DNA of 5,637 nucleotides from Pseudomonadota bacterium (GCA_023460615.1 JAEWPL010000105.1:1-5637); one strand, 5' to 3'; positions 1-5,637 are shown, counted from the first letter of the stretch. Program-made: numbers and translations. Notes: generated by a model from the letters alone, not told the origin.

Positions 1-1356
1 AAGGGCGATGGTAAAGCGTGTGTAACTGCAGCTAATATCTATAAAAATGGCGAAGACTCTACTGGCAAAAAGATAGTAGCAGATTTAGATAAAGCTCGCT
101 CCTTCTTTATTAAAGCTTGTGATAATCATGAAGGCTCTGTATGCAATGAAATTGGTAAAGAGCTTTCAAGTCCAAACCGTAAAGATGTAGATTTTGTGGC
201 AGCCACAGAGTTTTTCGAAAAAGGCTGTAATGTCAATAATTATGAGGCTTGTACTAATCTTGGGGTGCTTTATGCTGGCACTAACGAGCTTAGACGTAAT
301 TTTGATAAGTCCTATCAATATTTTGTCAAAGCCTGTAGCGGTCAAAATGCTAGAGGTTGTACTTTACTTGGCCTTATGTATGAAAAAGGTCAAGGCGTAG
401 TAACTAATATTTCTAAAGCAACTAGCCTATATCAAAGATCTTGCAACAACAATGATCCTCAAGCTTGTGTAAATTTAGGTCTTTTATACCTACAAGGCTC
501 TACAGGCTTTGTAGACAATAAAAAAGCTTTTGAGAATTTTGAAAAAGGCTGCACCTTAGGTAATGCTCAAAGCTGTAATAACCTAGCAAACATGTACATC
601 AATGGCATGGGTACTAATAGAGATTATAAAAAAGCTTTGACTAATTTTACTAAGTCTTGTGCTAAATACGATGCTACAGGTTGTGCAAACTTAGGTTACA
701 TGTATCAACGTGGTATTGGTACTAACGTTAATTACGAAAAAGCTAATGATTATCTCTCCATCGGTTGTAATGCTAATAATTCTTTAGCCTGCCTAAATTT
801 AGGCTACTCTTATAAAAATGGTTTAGGCGTTGAGAAAAACGATGACACTTACCTTGAGTACGCCGAGAAAAGCTGTAGCTTAAGCAATGGTGAAGCTTGC
901 TCTAACTTAGGTATTAGAGCTATGGGAGAAGGTAACGAGAAAGCCTATAAGAAAGCTTTTAAATATTTTGAGTTAAGCTGTAATTTTGGTTATATCAAAG
1001 GCTGTACTAATGTAGGTGTGCTTTACCAAAACGGTCAGGGCGTAGAGCAGAACTTTGAAAAAGCTATCAGCATTTATCAAAAGACTTGTAGCACTAATGA
1101 CTTTTTAGCCTGCGCAAATCTTGGCATCATGTATACCTACGGACAAGGTGTTAAAGAAGATCTTAAAAAGGCTAATGATTTATTTACTATCTCCTGCTCA
1201 GGGGACAGTCCTTTAGGCTGTACCTTATTAGGTTATGCCTTTAAAGAAGGTATTGGTACTAAGATTGATCTTAACAAAGCCAAAGAGCACTTTAAAAAAG
1301 CCTGCGAGCTTAATGATGAGGAAGGCTGCACTATGTATAAGCAGTTGTCTAAGTGA
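1..1356 (+). CDS. Cysteine-rich Sel1-repeat (Hcp-like) protein, 5' partial
   Basis: The frame is open from the first base, so the gene starts upstream; the GTG at 196 is only an internal Val codon. The visible 451 residues are almost entirely Sel1-like repeats: about 12 helix-turn-helix units with the pattern C-x2-LG-x2-Y-x2-G-x-G, then K-A-x5-(Y/F)-x3-C. There are 25 cysteines (7, 40, 48, 76, 84 and onward to 435, 443), and all but the first form C-x7-C pairs across unit boundaries. Units are 36 residues, except a first unit of 41 and a ninth of 35. This spacing matches the Helicobacter cysteine-rich proteins (Hcp), whose pairs form disulfides, so export to the periplasm or outside is inferred; the signal peptide would lie upstream and is not seen. 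Sel1 solenoids bind proteins or peptides; no catalytic residue is recognisable and the partner is unknown. The last unit ends in a short cap (443-451) before TGA, so the C terminus looks intact. The family call is firm; the function is not. Confidence 0.93.
   Translation, partial: KGDGKACVTAANIYKNGEDSTGKKIVADLDKARSFFIKACDNHEGSVCNEIGKELSSPNRKDVDFVAATEFFEKGCNVNNYEACTNLGVLYAGTNELRRNFDKSYQYFVKACSGQNARGCTLLGLMYEKGQGVVTNISKATSLYQRSCNNNDPQACVNLGLLYLQGSTGFVDNKKAFENFEKGCTLGNAQSCNNLANMYINGMGTNRDYKKALTNFTKSCAKYDATGCANLGYMYQRGIGTNVNYEKANDYLSIGCNANNSLACLNLGYSYKNGLGVEKNDDTYLEYAEKSCSLSNGEACSNLGIRAMGEGNEKAYKKAFKYFELSCNFGYIKGCTNVGVLYQNGQGVEQNFEKAISIYQKTCSTNDFLACANLGIMYTYGQGVKEDLKKANDLFTISCSGDSPLGCTLLGYAFKEGIGTKIDLNKAKEHFKKACELNDEEGCTMYKQLSK
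10..1329 (+). repeat. Array of about 12 degenerate 108-bp coding repeats (Sel1 units)
   Basis: The Sel1 units are visible as a 108-base periodicity within the coding frame. Codons for the second cysteine of each pair recur at residues 48, 84, 120, 156, 192, 228, 264 and 300, exactly 36 apart, then at 335, 371, 407 and 443 after one 35-residue unit. The units have diverged at DNA level, sharing mainly the (A)AAAGC(T/C) stretches for Lys-Lys-Ala and the TGT/TGC cysteine codons. This indicates old duplication rather than recent amplification. Confidence 0.8.
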
Positions 1357-1409
1357 TTAAGGCAAAGAATTTCCTACCAAAACTAAGAAACTATCCTTCT
1401 TATATAGAA

Positions 1410-1437
1410 AAGTGGAACTTACATTAAAGTTCCACTT
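1410..1437 (+). terminator. Hairpin downstream of the Sel1 gene, probable terminator
   Basis: AAGTGGAACTT (1410-1420) and AAGTTCCACTT (1427-1437) are perfect reverse complements, giving an 11-bp stem with the 6-base loop ACATTA. It lies 54 bases after the Sel1 stop codon. No T-tract follows directly on the + strand (GTTGG comes next; a TTTTT run appears only at 1453). On the - strand the stem is followed by TTCTATATA. It is a good hairpin but not a textbook intrinsic terminator; it may act weakly or protect the 3' end of the mRNA. Confidence 0.6.
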
Positions 1438-1452
1438 GTTGGTCGATGATAC

Positions 1453-1631
1453 TTTTTAACTAAAAGTGTGACTTAAAATTTCAAAAATTCTACAAAATTA
1501 ACCTCTTTGTAAAAATAATTAAGCAAAAACTCTCCAAAAATTTTCTGTGCATCCTAAGACAGTAGGTAAATGTACTAATTCTATAAATTTTAAATAGTTA
1601 GTAGGTGATCTTTGTCACTTTAAGTTAAAAA
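1453..1631. repeat. Imperfect inverted repeat pair, 16 bp arms
   Basis: TTTTTAACTAAAAGTG at 1453-1468 matches the reverse complement of CACTTTAAGTTAAAAA at 1616-1631 in 15 of 16 positions, with 147 bases between the arms. The right arm overlaps the right half of the CRP-like site. I see no target-site duplication outside the arms and no coding sequence between them, so a miniature transposable element is not supported. In such AT-rich DNA chance remains possible. Confidence 0.35.
1601..1622. promoter_or_regulatory. CRP (cAMP receptor protein)-like binding site
   Basis: The core GTGA (1605-1608), six bases, then TCAC (1615-1618) has exactly the CRP layout, and the 22-bp site matches the E. 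coli consensus (AAATGTGATCTAGATCACATTT) at 14 positions, including GTGATCT on the left. CRP control is established for many gammaproteobacterial sugar transport operons, including mgl, so the site fits upstream of chvE. Its centre lies about 180 bases before the start expected from the promoter at 1757. It would therefore act either through a nearer, unrecognised promoter (start around 1650-1675) or from a distance. Confidence 0.5.
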
Positions 1632-1642
1632 TGTGTGCTAAA

Positions 1643-1656
1643 TGTAAACGTTTGAA
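1643..1656. promoter_or_regulatory. LacI/GalR-family operator-like palindrome
   Basis: TGTAAACGTTTGAA contains the perfect palindrome AAACGTTT (1646-1653) with the central CG typical of LacI/GalR-family operators. The left half resembles the GalR/GalS half-site GTGTAAACG, while the right half (CGTTTGAA) departs from it. It lies 38 bp centre to centre from the CRP-like site, an arrangement like that of repressed, CRP-activated sugar operons. No LacI-family gene is in the window, so the regulator is unknown and the call rests on sequence resemblance alone. Confidence 0.35.
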
Positions 1657-1756
1657 AAATTACCGAAAATATGCACACCAAGAATTTTATATCTACAAAT
1701 TAACTTAAGACTAAAAAAAATAAAAACTATATAAATCAATAAGATAATGTTTTTAT

Positions 1757-1785
1757 TTGACAGTGATCGTATTTTGTAAAATTAT
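1757..1785 (+). promoter_or_regulatory. Sigma70-like promoter for chvE
   Basis: A perfect -35 hexamer TTGACA (1757-1762) is followed after 17 bases by AATTAT (1780-1785), which matches TATAAT in 4 of 6 positions. The predicted transcription start is near 1792, giving a leader of about 85 nt that contains the 14-bp palindrome and the ribosome binding site of chvE. TAAAAT at 1777-1782 is a closer -10 match but leaves only a 14-base spacer. The -35 is convincing; the -10 is less so because the whole region is AT-rich. Confidence 0.5.
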
Positions 1786-1833
1786 ATTTTTAATTGCTAG
1801 TGCATTTTTTTAAATTTAGATTTATATTGAAAA

Positions 1834-1847
1834 TGTGCATATGCACA
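1834..1847. promoter_or_regulatory. Perfect 14-bp palindrome in the chvE leader, candidate operator
   Basis: TGTGCATATGCACA is its own reverse complement. It ends 16 bases before the GAGG ribosome binding site of chvE. It resembles a CRP-type TGTG...CACA dyad, but its arms are two bases too close together and the A/T of TGTGA/TCACA is replaced by C/G, so a different regulator is more likely. In RNA it could form only a 5-bp stem with an AUAU loop. The half-site TGTGCAT recurs at 1546-1552 and inverted at 1671-1677. Confidence 0.45.
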
Positions 1848-1863
1848 AATGAAAATCAAACAT

Positions 1864-1867
1864 GAGG
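1864..1867 (+). promoter_or_regulatory. Ribosome binding site that decides the chvE start
   Basis: GAGG lies 8 bases before the ATG at 1876. The in-frame ATG at 1849 has no such sequence in front of it (the region before it is the TGTGCATATGCACA palindrome), and using it would add nine residues including His and Glu ahead of the signal peptide. The start at 1876 gives a standard Sec signal with a short Lys-rich N terminus. Confidence 0.75.
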
Positions 1868-1875
1868 TTATAATT

Positions 1876-2946
1876 ATGAAAATTAAGACAACTTTGACCA
1901 CTTTATGTTGTGCAGTTCTTGCTTGCACTGCTTTTGCTTCAACTGCTAATGCTGCAAAGATTGGTGTTTCAATGCCTACTCAGTCATTACAACGTTGGAA
2001 CCAAGACGGTCATAATCTAGAGAAGCAATTACAAGCTGCAGGTCATGAGGTTGTTCTTTACTATGCTGGTGATAACGATATTCCAACTCAAGTAAGCCAG
2101 ATTGAGAACTTAGTTTCAGCAAACTGTGACGTTCTTGTGGTAGCTCCTATTGATGGCGGTGCTTTAACCCAAGCTTTACAAGGTGCTAAGGACAAGGGTA
2201 TTCCTGTAGTTTCCTATGACCGTTTGATCATGAACTCAGACGCAATTTCCTACTATGCAACTTTCGATAACTACAAAGTAGGTCAAATCCAAGGTAACTA
2301 CTTAGTTGATGCATTAAAGTTAAAGGATGATGCAACAACTCCTAAGAACATCGAATTCTTTACAGGCTCTATCGATGATAACAACGTAAACTTCTTCTTC
2401 GGTGGTGCTATGGACATCCTACAACCATACTTAGACAGTGGTAAGTTAGTATGTCTATCAGGTCAGACTAAAAAAGAGCAAGTTGCTACCTTAAACTGGT
2501 CAACAGAAGAAGCTCAAAAGCGTATGGAGAACTTAATCGCATCTAATGGTTATGGTCCTGAGGGCACTCGTCTTGATGCAATTCTATCTTCAAACGATTC
2601 TGTAGCTAACGGTATTACCAATGCTCTAGTTGCATCAGGCTATAATGCTGACAACTTCCCAATTTTAACTGGTCAAGATTGCGATAAGCCATCTGCTAAG
2701 AACATGAAGCGTGGTCTACAAACCATGTCAGTATTCAAAGATACCCGTGTACTAGCTGATAAGGTTGTTGAGATGGTTAACGCTATCTGCGATAAGAAAG
2801 AAGTTCCTGTAAACGATACTAAGACCTATAACAACGGTACTGGTATTATCCCTTCATATCTATGTACTCCTATCGTAGTAACTAAAGACAACTTAAAAGA
2901 AGTATTAGTTGATTCAGGCTACTACACAGAAAAAGAAATTAAGTAG
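1876..2946 (+). CDS. chvE: Periplasmic multiple-monosaccharide-binding protein, ChvE family
   Basis: Substrate-binding protein (356 aa) that captures monosaccharides in the periplasm and delivers them to the GguA/GguB transporter encoded next. Residues 1-26 are a Sec signal peptide with Lys at 2 and 4, a hydrophobic core and a likely cut after Ala-Asn-Ala (26/27). The mature part is a two-lobed periplasmic binding protein of type 1 fold. Motifs typical of ChvE are present: SMPTQSLQRWNQDG (32-45), SYDRLI (113-118), ATFDN (128-132), GSIDDNN (164-170), TGQD (265-268), VFKDTR (286-291), NDTKTY (313-318) and IPSYL (325-329). Length and C terminus (VDSGYY) match the family. ChvE relatives bind sugars such as galactose, arabinose, glucose and xylose; the exact ligand here cannot be read. 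In Agrobacterium ChvE also signals to VirA, but nothing here suggests that role. Five cysteines in the mature protein are unusual next to my recollection of Agrobacterium ChvE. XylF is the nearest alternative. Confidence 0.93.
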   Translation: MKIKTTLTTLCCAVLACTAFASTANAAKIGVSMPTQSLQRWNQDGHNLEKQLQAAGHEVVLYYAGDNDIPTQVSQIENLVSANCDVLVVAPIDGGALTQALQGAKDKGIPVVSYDRLIMNSDAISYYATFDNYKVGQIQGNYLVDALKLKDDATTPKNIEFFTGSIDDNNVNFFFGGAMDILQPYLDSGKLVCLSGQTKKEQVATLNWSTEEAQKRMENLIASNGYGPEGTRLDAILSSNDSVANGITNALVASGYNADNFPILTGQDCDKPSAKNMKRGLQTMSVFKDTRVLADKVVEMVNAICDKKEVPVNDTKTYNNGTGIIPSYLCTPIVVTKDNLKEVLVDSGYYTEKEIK

Positions 2947-2950
2947 TTTT

Positions 2951-2966
2951 ATTTAAAGCTTTAAAT
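2951..2966. repeat. Perfect 16-bp AT-rich palindrome after chvE stop
   Basis: ATTTAAAGCTTTAAAT is its own reverse complement and begins four bases after the chvE TAG. As RNA it makes only a weak six-pair A-U stem with an AGCU loop. It may be a minor part of the 3' structure of the chvE message or chance in AT-rich DNA; no function is assigned. Confidence 0.4.
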
Positions 2967-2987
2967 TCAAAATTACTTTAGTTTAGG

Positions 2988-3012
2988 CAGGCCAGTTTAC
3001 TGGCCTGTTTTT
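2988..3012 (+). terminator. Rho-independent-type terminator between chvE and gguA
   Basis: CAGGCCAG (2988-2995) pairs with CTGGCCTG (3000-3007) in a GC-rich 8-bp stem with a TTTA loop, followed directly by TTTTT (3008-3012). This is the strongest intrinsic terminator in the window and lies inside the operon, 41 bases after the chvE stop and 14 bases before the gguA start. It should end most transcripts after chvE, letting a minority read into gguA-gguB, and would also protect the 3' end of the chvE message. Such partial terminators are known after binding-protein genes, whose product is needed in excess. Confidence 0.85.
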
Positions 3013-3017
3013 AGGAG
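3013..3017 (+). promoter_or_regulatory. gguA ribosome binding site abutting the terminator T-tract
   Basis: AGGAG lies 9 bases before the ATG at 3027 and starts on the base right after the terminator T-run. A ribosome loading on a read-through transcript would sit next to the hairpin, so the hairpin could influence gguA translation as well as transcription; that effect is inference. The site confirms the start at 3027. Confidence 0.75.
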
Positions 3018-3026
3018 AAAGCATAG

Positions 3027-4601
3027 ATGTCTGACAATAAAATCTTGCTTAAGATGAACAGCATCACCAAACGTTTTGGTAAGGTTACCGCCTTAAAAGA
3101 CGTTAATTTAGAGGTGAAACAAGGTGAAGTACACGCACTCGTAGGTGAAAACGGTGCAGGTAAATCTACCTTGATGAATGTCTTAAGTGGTGTTTATCCA
3201 TATGGCACTTACGAAGGTGACATCATTTTTGATGATGAAACCTGTAAATTTAATACTATTCATGACTCTGAAGATAAAGGTATTGTAATTATCCACCAAG
3301 AATTAGCTTTAGTACCTTATCTATCCATTGCAGAAAACATGTTCTTAGGTAACGAAAGAACTATGGCTATGTCTAAGAATGTTGTAGACTGGCCTCGTAC
3401 CTATCAACGTGCCAAAGAATTACTAGACTTAGTTGGTTTAGATGAAGATCCTCACACCTTAATTAAAGATATTGGTGTAGGTAAGCAGCAATTAGTTGAA
3501 ATTGCTAAGGCTATTTCTAAGAATTGTCGTTTGTTAATCTTAGATGAGCCAACTGCTTCTTTAAACGAAACTGACTCGCAGAAGTTATTAGATTTGATCT
3601 CAAGATTTAGAGATCAAGGTATGACTTCAATCATCATTTCACACAAGTTAAACGAAATCTCCTACATTGCAAACTCTATTACTGTAGTTCGCGATGGTTC
3701 TACTATCGAAACTTTAGATAACTCAGATCACAATGTTTCTGAGGACAGAATTATTGCTGGCATGGTTGGACGTGCTTTAACTGACCGTTTCCCTAAGAGA
3801 AGTGCTGAGCACAAGATTTCTGATGAAGTTTTATTAGAAGTAGATAATTGGAATGTATACCATCCATTAAATCCAAATAGAAAAGTAAATGATAATGTTT
3901 CTATCAAAATTCACCGCGGTGAGGTGGTAGGCTTTGCTGGCCTAATGGGTGCTGGTAGAACTGAATTTGCTAAGAGTTTATTTGGCCACTCTTACGGTGT
4001 AAAAATCTCAGGAAAAGTAAAACTACGTGGCAAGGAAGTTCATTTAAATAGTGTTGAACAGGCTATTAAAGAAGGTTTAGCTTACGTAACAGAGGATAGA
4101 AAGGGCGATGGCTTAGTTCTTGAAAATCCTATTGCTACTAACATGACCTTAGCAAATTTAAATGAAGTTTCAGACCATCAAATCATTGATAAAGATCTTG
4201 AGATTAAGACTGCAAAAGAGCTTAAACAAGATCTGAATGTAAAGTGCGCTTCTGTGTTACAGAACGTAGGTAATCTATCTGGTGGTAATCAGCAGAAGGT
4301 ATTGCTAGCAAAGTGGATCTTTGCTCATCCTGATGTATTGATCCTAGACGAGCCTACTCGTGGTATTGACGTTGGCGCTAAATACGAAATCTATTGTTTA
4401 ATTAATAAATTAGTAGAAGCAGGTAAAGCTGTGCTAATGATTTCATCAGAACTACCTGAGGTTTTAGGTATGTCTGATCGTATTTATGTGATGAACGAAG
4501 GCAAAATCGTAGCTGAAATGCCTCGTAAAGACGCCTCTCAAGAAAGCATCATGGGTGCAATTTTACGTACCTCTGGCAAAAAAATTACATCGGAGCAATA
4601 G
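3027..4601 (+). CDS. gguA: Multiple monosaccharide ABC transporter ATP-binding protein (GguA/MmsA)
   Basis: Cytoplasmic ATPase (524 aa) that powers sugar import through GguB. It has two fused nucleotide-binding domains, the hallmark of the RbsA/MglA/XylG carbohydrate class. Domain 1 has Walker A GENGAGKST (40-48), Q-loop Gln91, a degenerate signature VGKQQLVEIAKA (151-162), Walker B LLILDEP (169-175) and switch His206. Domain 2 has a lysine-less Walker A, GLMGAGRTE (305-313), a canonical signature LSGGNQQK (417-424), Walker B VLILDEPT (437-444) and SSE (473-475) in place of the switch His. The loss of Walker A Lys and switch His in domain 2, with a degenerate signature in domain 1, is normal for this class and leaves one full composite ATP site. 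The length is normal and both ends look complete. It follows chvE across a terminator and is 3 bases from gguB. Also called mmsA in current annotation; XylG is the closest alternative name. Confidence 0.94.
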   Translation: MSDNKILLKMNSITKRFGKVTALKDVNLEVKQGEVHALVGENGAGKSTLMNVLSGVYPYGTYEGDIIFDDETCKFNTIHDSEDKGIVIIHQELALVPYLSIAENMFLGNERTMAMSKNVVDWPRTYQRAKELLDLVGLDEDPHTLIKDIGVGKQQLVEIAKAISKNCRLLILDEPTASLNETDSQKLLDLISRFRDQGMTSIIISHKLNEISYIANSITVVRDGSTIETLDNSDHNVSEDRIIAGMVGRALTDRFPKRSAEHKISDEVLLEVDNWNVYHPLNPNRKVNDNVSIKIHRGEVVGFAGLMGAGRTEFAKSLFGHSYGVKISGKVKLRGKEVHLNSVEQAIKEGLAYVTEDRKGDGLVLENPIATNMTLANLNEVSDHQIIDKDLEIKTAKELKQDLNVKCASVLQNVGNLSGGNQQKVLLAKWIFAHPDVLILDEPTRGIDVGAKYEIYCLINKLVEAGKAVLMISSELPEVLGMSDRIYVMNEGKIVAEMPRKDASQESIMGAILRTSGKKITSEQ

Positions 4602-4604
4602 AAT

Positions 4605-5637
4605 ATGTACATTTTAAACATGCTAAAACGCAATTCATTATTGATTGCTTTAGTTCTAGTTATGATCATGTTTGAAGTTGCAATTAGAGCAACTGGTCAC
4701 GGATCATTATTCTCACCAACTAACTTTACTAACATTATTTACCAAAACAGCTATGTGATTATCCTAGCGGTGGGTATGTTATTCTTAATCATAGGTTGCG
4801 GTAACATCGATTTGTCTGTAGGCTCTATTGTAGCTTTAGTAGGCGCAGTTGCCGGTGTTATCATGGTTAACAACGAATGTAATATCTACATGGGTATGGC
4901 TGTTTGCTTACTTTTAGGTATTGCTATCGGTGCTTGGCATGGTTTCTGGATTGCTTATATTAGAATTCCATCCTTCATTGTTACTCTAGCTGGTATGTTA
5001 CTATTCCGCGGTTTAGCTTTGATTGTATTAGATGGTATTACTATCAACCCATTCCCAACTGAATACTTAAAGATCTTTACCTCTTTCTTCCCATCTGTTA
5101 AAGCAGAGGCTTATTCAACTACAATTACTGTAACTATTCTACTTGTTGCTGTATACCTAGTTGGTATTATCTTAAGTCGTGTATCTAAGCTTAAGAAAGG
5201 CTATGAAGTAGAGCCAATGTATGGCTTCTTATTCAAGCACGGTATCATCCTTGCAGCTATTATTGGTTCAAGCTTACTATTAGCTCAAAACAAGGGTATT
5301 CCTCTAATCTTAATCTTAATTGCAGTTATCGTTCTATTCTACGCATTCGTAGCAAACAAAACTGTAGTTGGTAGAAGAATTTACGCTTTAGGTGGTAATG
5401 AGAAGGCTGCTAAATTGTCAGGTGTTAACACCAGCCGTCTATTATTCCTATCTTATGTAAACATGGGCTTCTTAGCAGCTGTAGCAGCTTTAGTTTGCGT
5501 AGCTCGTTTCAACTCAGCTTCTCCAATGGCAGGTACTGGTTATGAGCTTGATGCTATCGGCGCTTGCTTCATCGGTGGTGCTTCAGCATACGGTGGTGTT
5601 GGTACTGTAGGTGGTGCTGTTATCGGTGCTATCTTCA
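4605..5637 (+). CDS. gguB: Multiple monosaccharide ABC transporter permease (GguB/MmsB), 3' partial
   Basis: Inner-membrane channel subunit that receives sugar from ChvE and is driven by GguA. The frame opens at ATG 4605 with GGAG at 4592-4595, inside the last codons of gguA, and stays open to the window end: 344 residues are visible, and relatives are near 390-400, so roughly 50 are missing. It is very hydrophobic, with about ten likely membrane segments (near 11-29, 48-64, 71-90, 96-117, 123-143, 172-191, 211-227, 232-250, 280-300 and from 313). Family marks are GNIDLSVGS (66-74), the cytoplasmic loop with GRRIYALGGNEKAAKLSGVN (256-275) that should contact GguA, and the Gly-rich C-terminal stretch IGGASAYGGVGTVGGAVIGA (323-342). 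The longer charged loop at 191-211, between membrane segments, is in keeping with the larger XylH/GguB permeases rather than RbsC. The three-base gap to gguA implies translational coupling. Confidence 0.93.
   Translation, partial: MYILNMLKRNSLLIALVLVMIMFEVAIRATGHGSLFSPTNFTNIIYQNSYVIILAVGMLFLIIGCGNIDLSVGSIVALVGAVAGVIMVNNECNIYMGMAVCLLLGIAIGAWHGFWIAYIRIPSFIVTLAGMLLFRGLALIVLDGITINPFPTEYLKIFTSFFPSVKAEAYSTTITVTILLVAVYLVGIILSRVSKLKKGYEVEPMYGFLFKHGIILAAIIGSSLLLAQNKGIPLILILIAVIVLFYAFVANKTVVGRRIYALGGNEKAAKLSGVNTSRLLFLSYVNMGFLAAVAALVCVARFNSASPMAGTGYELDAIGACFIGGASAYGGVGTVGGAVIGAIF

Larger units (their letters stand above)
1357..1875. other. AT-rich intergenic region, no convincing gene
   Basis: This stretch of about 520 bases separates the Sel1 gene from chvE. 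Stops are frequent in every frame. The best small frame on the + strand (1631-1708, 25 codons) has no Shine-Dalgarno sequence and is not called. Besides the hairpin at 1410-1437 it holds candidate control elements: an imperfect inverted repeat (1453-1468 with 1616-1631), a CRP-like site, a LacI/GalR-like operator core, a sigma70-like promoter and a 14-bp palindrome. The part from 1470 to 1600 shows nothing else that I can support except one copy of TGTGCAT at 1546-1552. Confidence 0.8.

Noticed and set aside
194..400. A 68-codon + strand frame overlapping the Sel1 gene
   Set aside because: It is in a different frame fully inside the Sel1-repeat coding sequence, which shows a clear repeat pattern through this segment; there is no ribosome binding site. 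It is a shadow.
196..1356. GTG at 196 as the true start of the Sel1 gene
   Set aside because: The frame is open to base 1 and residues 1-65 continue the repeat pattern with cysteines at 7, 40 and 48, so the GTG is an internal Val codon and the gene is cut by the window edge.
1453..1631. A miniature inverted-repeat transposable element
   Set aside because: The arms are AT-rich and short, no target-site duplication flanks them and only one copy is in the window.
1631..1708. A 25-codon open frame starting with a CxxC-like peptide, possible leader peptide or small protein
   Set aside because: No Shine-Dalgarno sequence precedes it, its start overlaps the candidate operator region, and short frames of this size are expected by chance.
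1834..1847. The 14-bp palindrome as a CRP site
   Set aside because: CRP needs TGTGA-N6-TCACA; here the dyad is TGTGC-N4-GCACA, two bases shorter and with C/G at the fifth arm position.
1849..2946. ATG at 1849 as the chvE start
   Set aside because: It lacks a ribosome binding site and would place charged residues ahead of a signal peptide that is complete from the ATG at 1876, which has GAGG 8 bases upstream.
3027..4601. Lysine-less Walker A and missing switch His in the second ATPase domain of GguA as a sign of decay
   Set aside because: This is the normal state of the second domain in the RbsA/MglA/XylG/GguA class, so the protein is intact.

Overview
The window holds the 3' part of a secreted-type, cysteine-rich Sel1-repeat protein gene, a long AT-rich regulatory region, and the first three genes of a carbohydrate ABC import operon of the ChvE-GguA-GguB (multiple monosaccharide) type. 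All genes are on the + strand. The DNA is AT-rich (the intergenic region very much so) and TTA/CTA leucine codons are common. A Sec-dependent periplasmic binding protein, a Hcp-like disulfide-rich Sel1 protein and a CRP-like site together suggest a low-GC Gram-negative, plausibly a gut- or rumen-type gammaproteobacterium such as a member of the Succinivibrionaceae. That placement is inference; no marker gene is present.

Layout: 1-1356 is the C-terminal 451 residues of a Sel1-repeat protein whose start lies before the window. It is followed by an 11-bp inverted-repeat hairpin (1410-1437). The region 1357-1875 has no convincing gene. It carries a cluster of candidate control elements: a CRP-like site (1601-1622), a LacI/GalR-like operator core (1643-1656), a sigma70-like promoter (1757-1785) and a perfect 14-bp palindrome (1834-1847) next to the ribosome binding site of the next gene. 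Then come chvE (1876-2946, periplasmic sugar-binding protein), a strong rho-independent-type terminator in the 80-bp gap (2988-3012), gguA (3027-4601, tandem-domain ATPase) and gguB (4605 to beyond the window end, permease, about 344 residues visible).

The three transporter genes form one functional unit. ChvE captures a monosaccharide in the periplasm, GguB forms the membrane channel and GguA supplies ATP hydrolysis. The terminator between chvE and gguA would give more binding-protein mRNA than transporter mRNA, a common arrangement for such operons. The Sel1 gene is probably an independent unit that only neighbours the operon.

I see no clearly undescribed system. The points most worth checking are the repeated TGTGCAT half-site confined to the chvE upstream region, the layered CRP/LacI-like control region, and the strictly regular C-x7-C architecture of the Sel1 protein.
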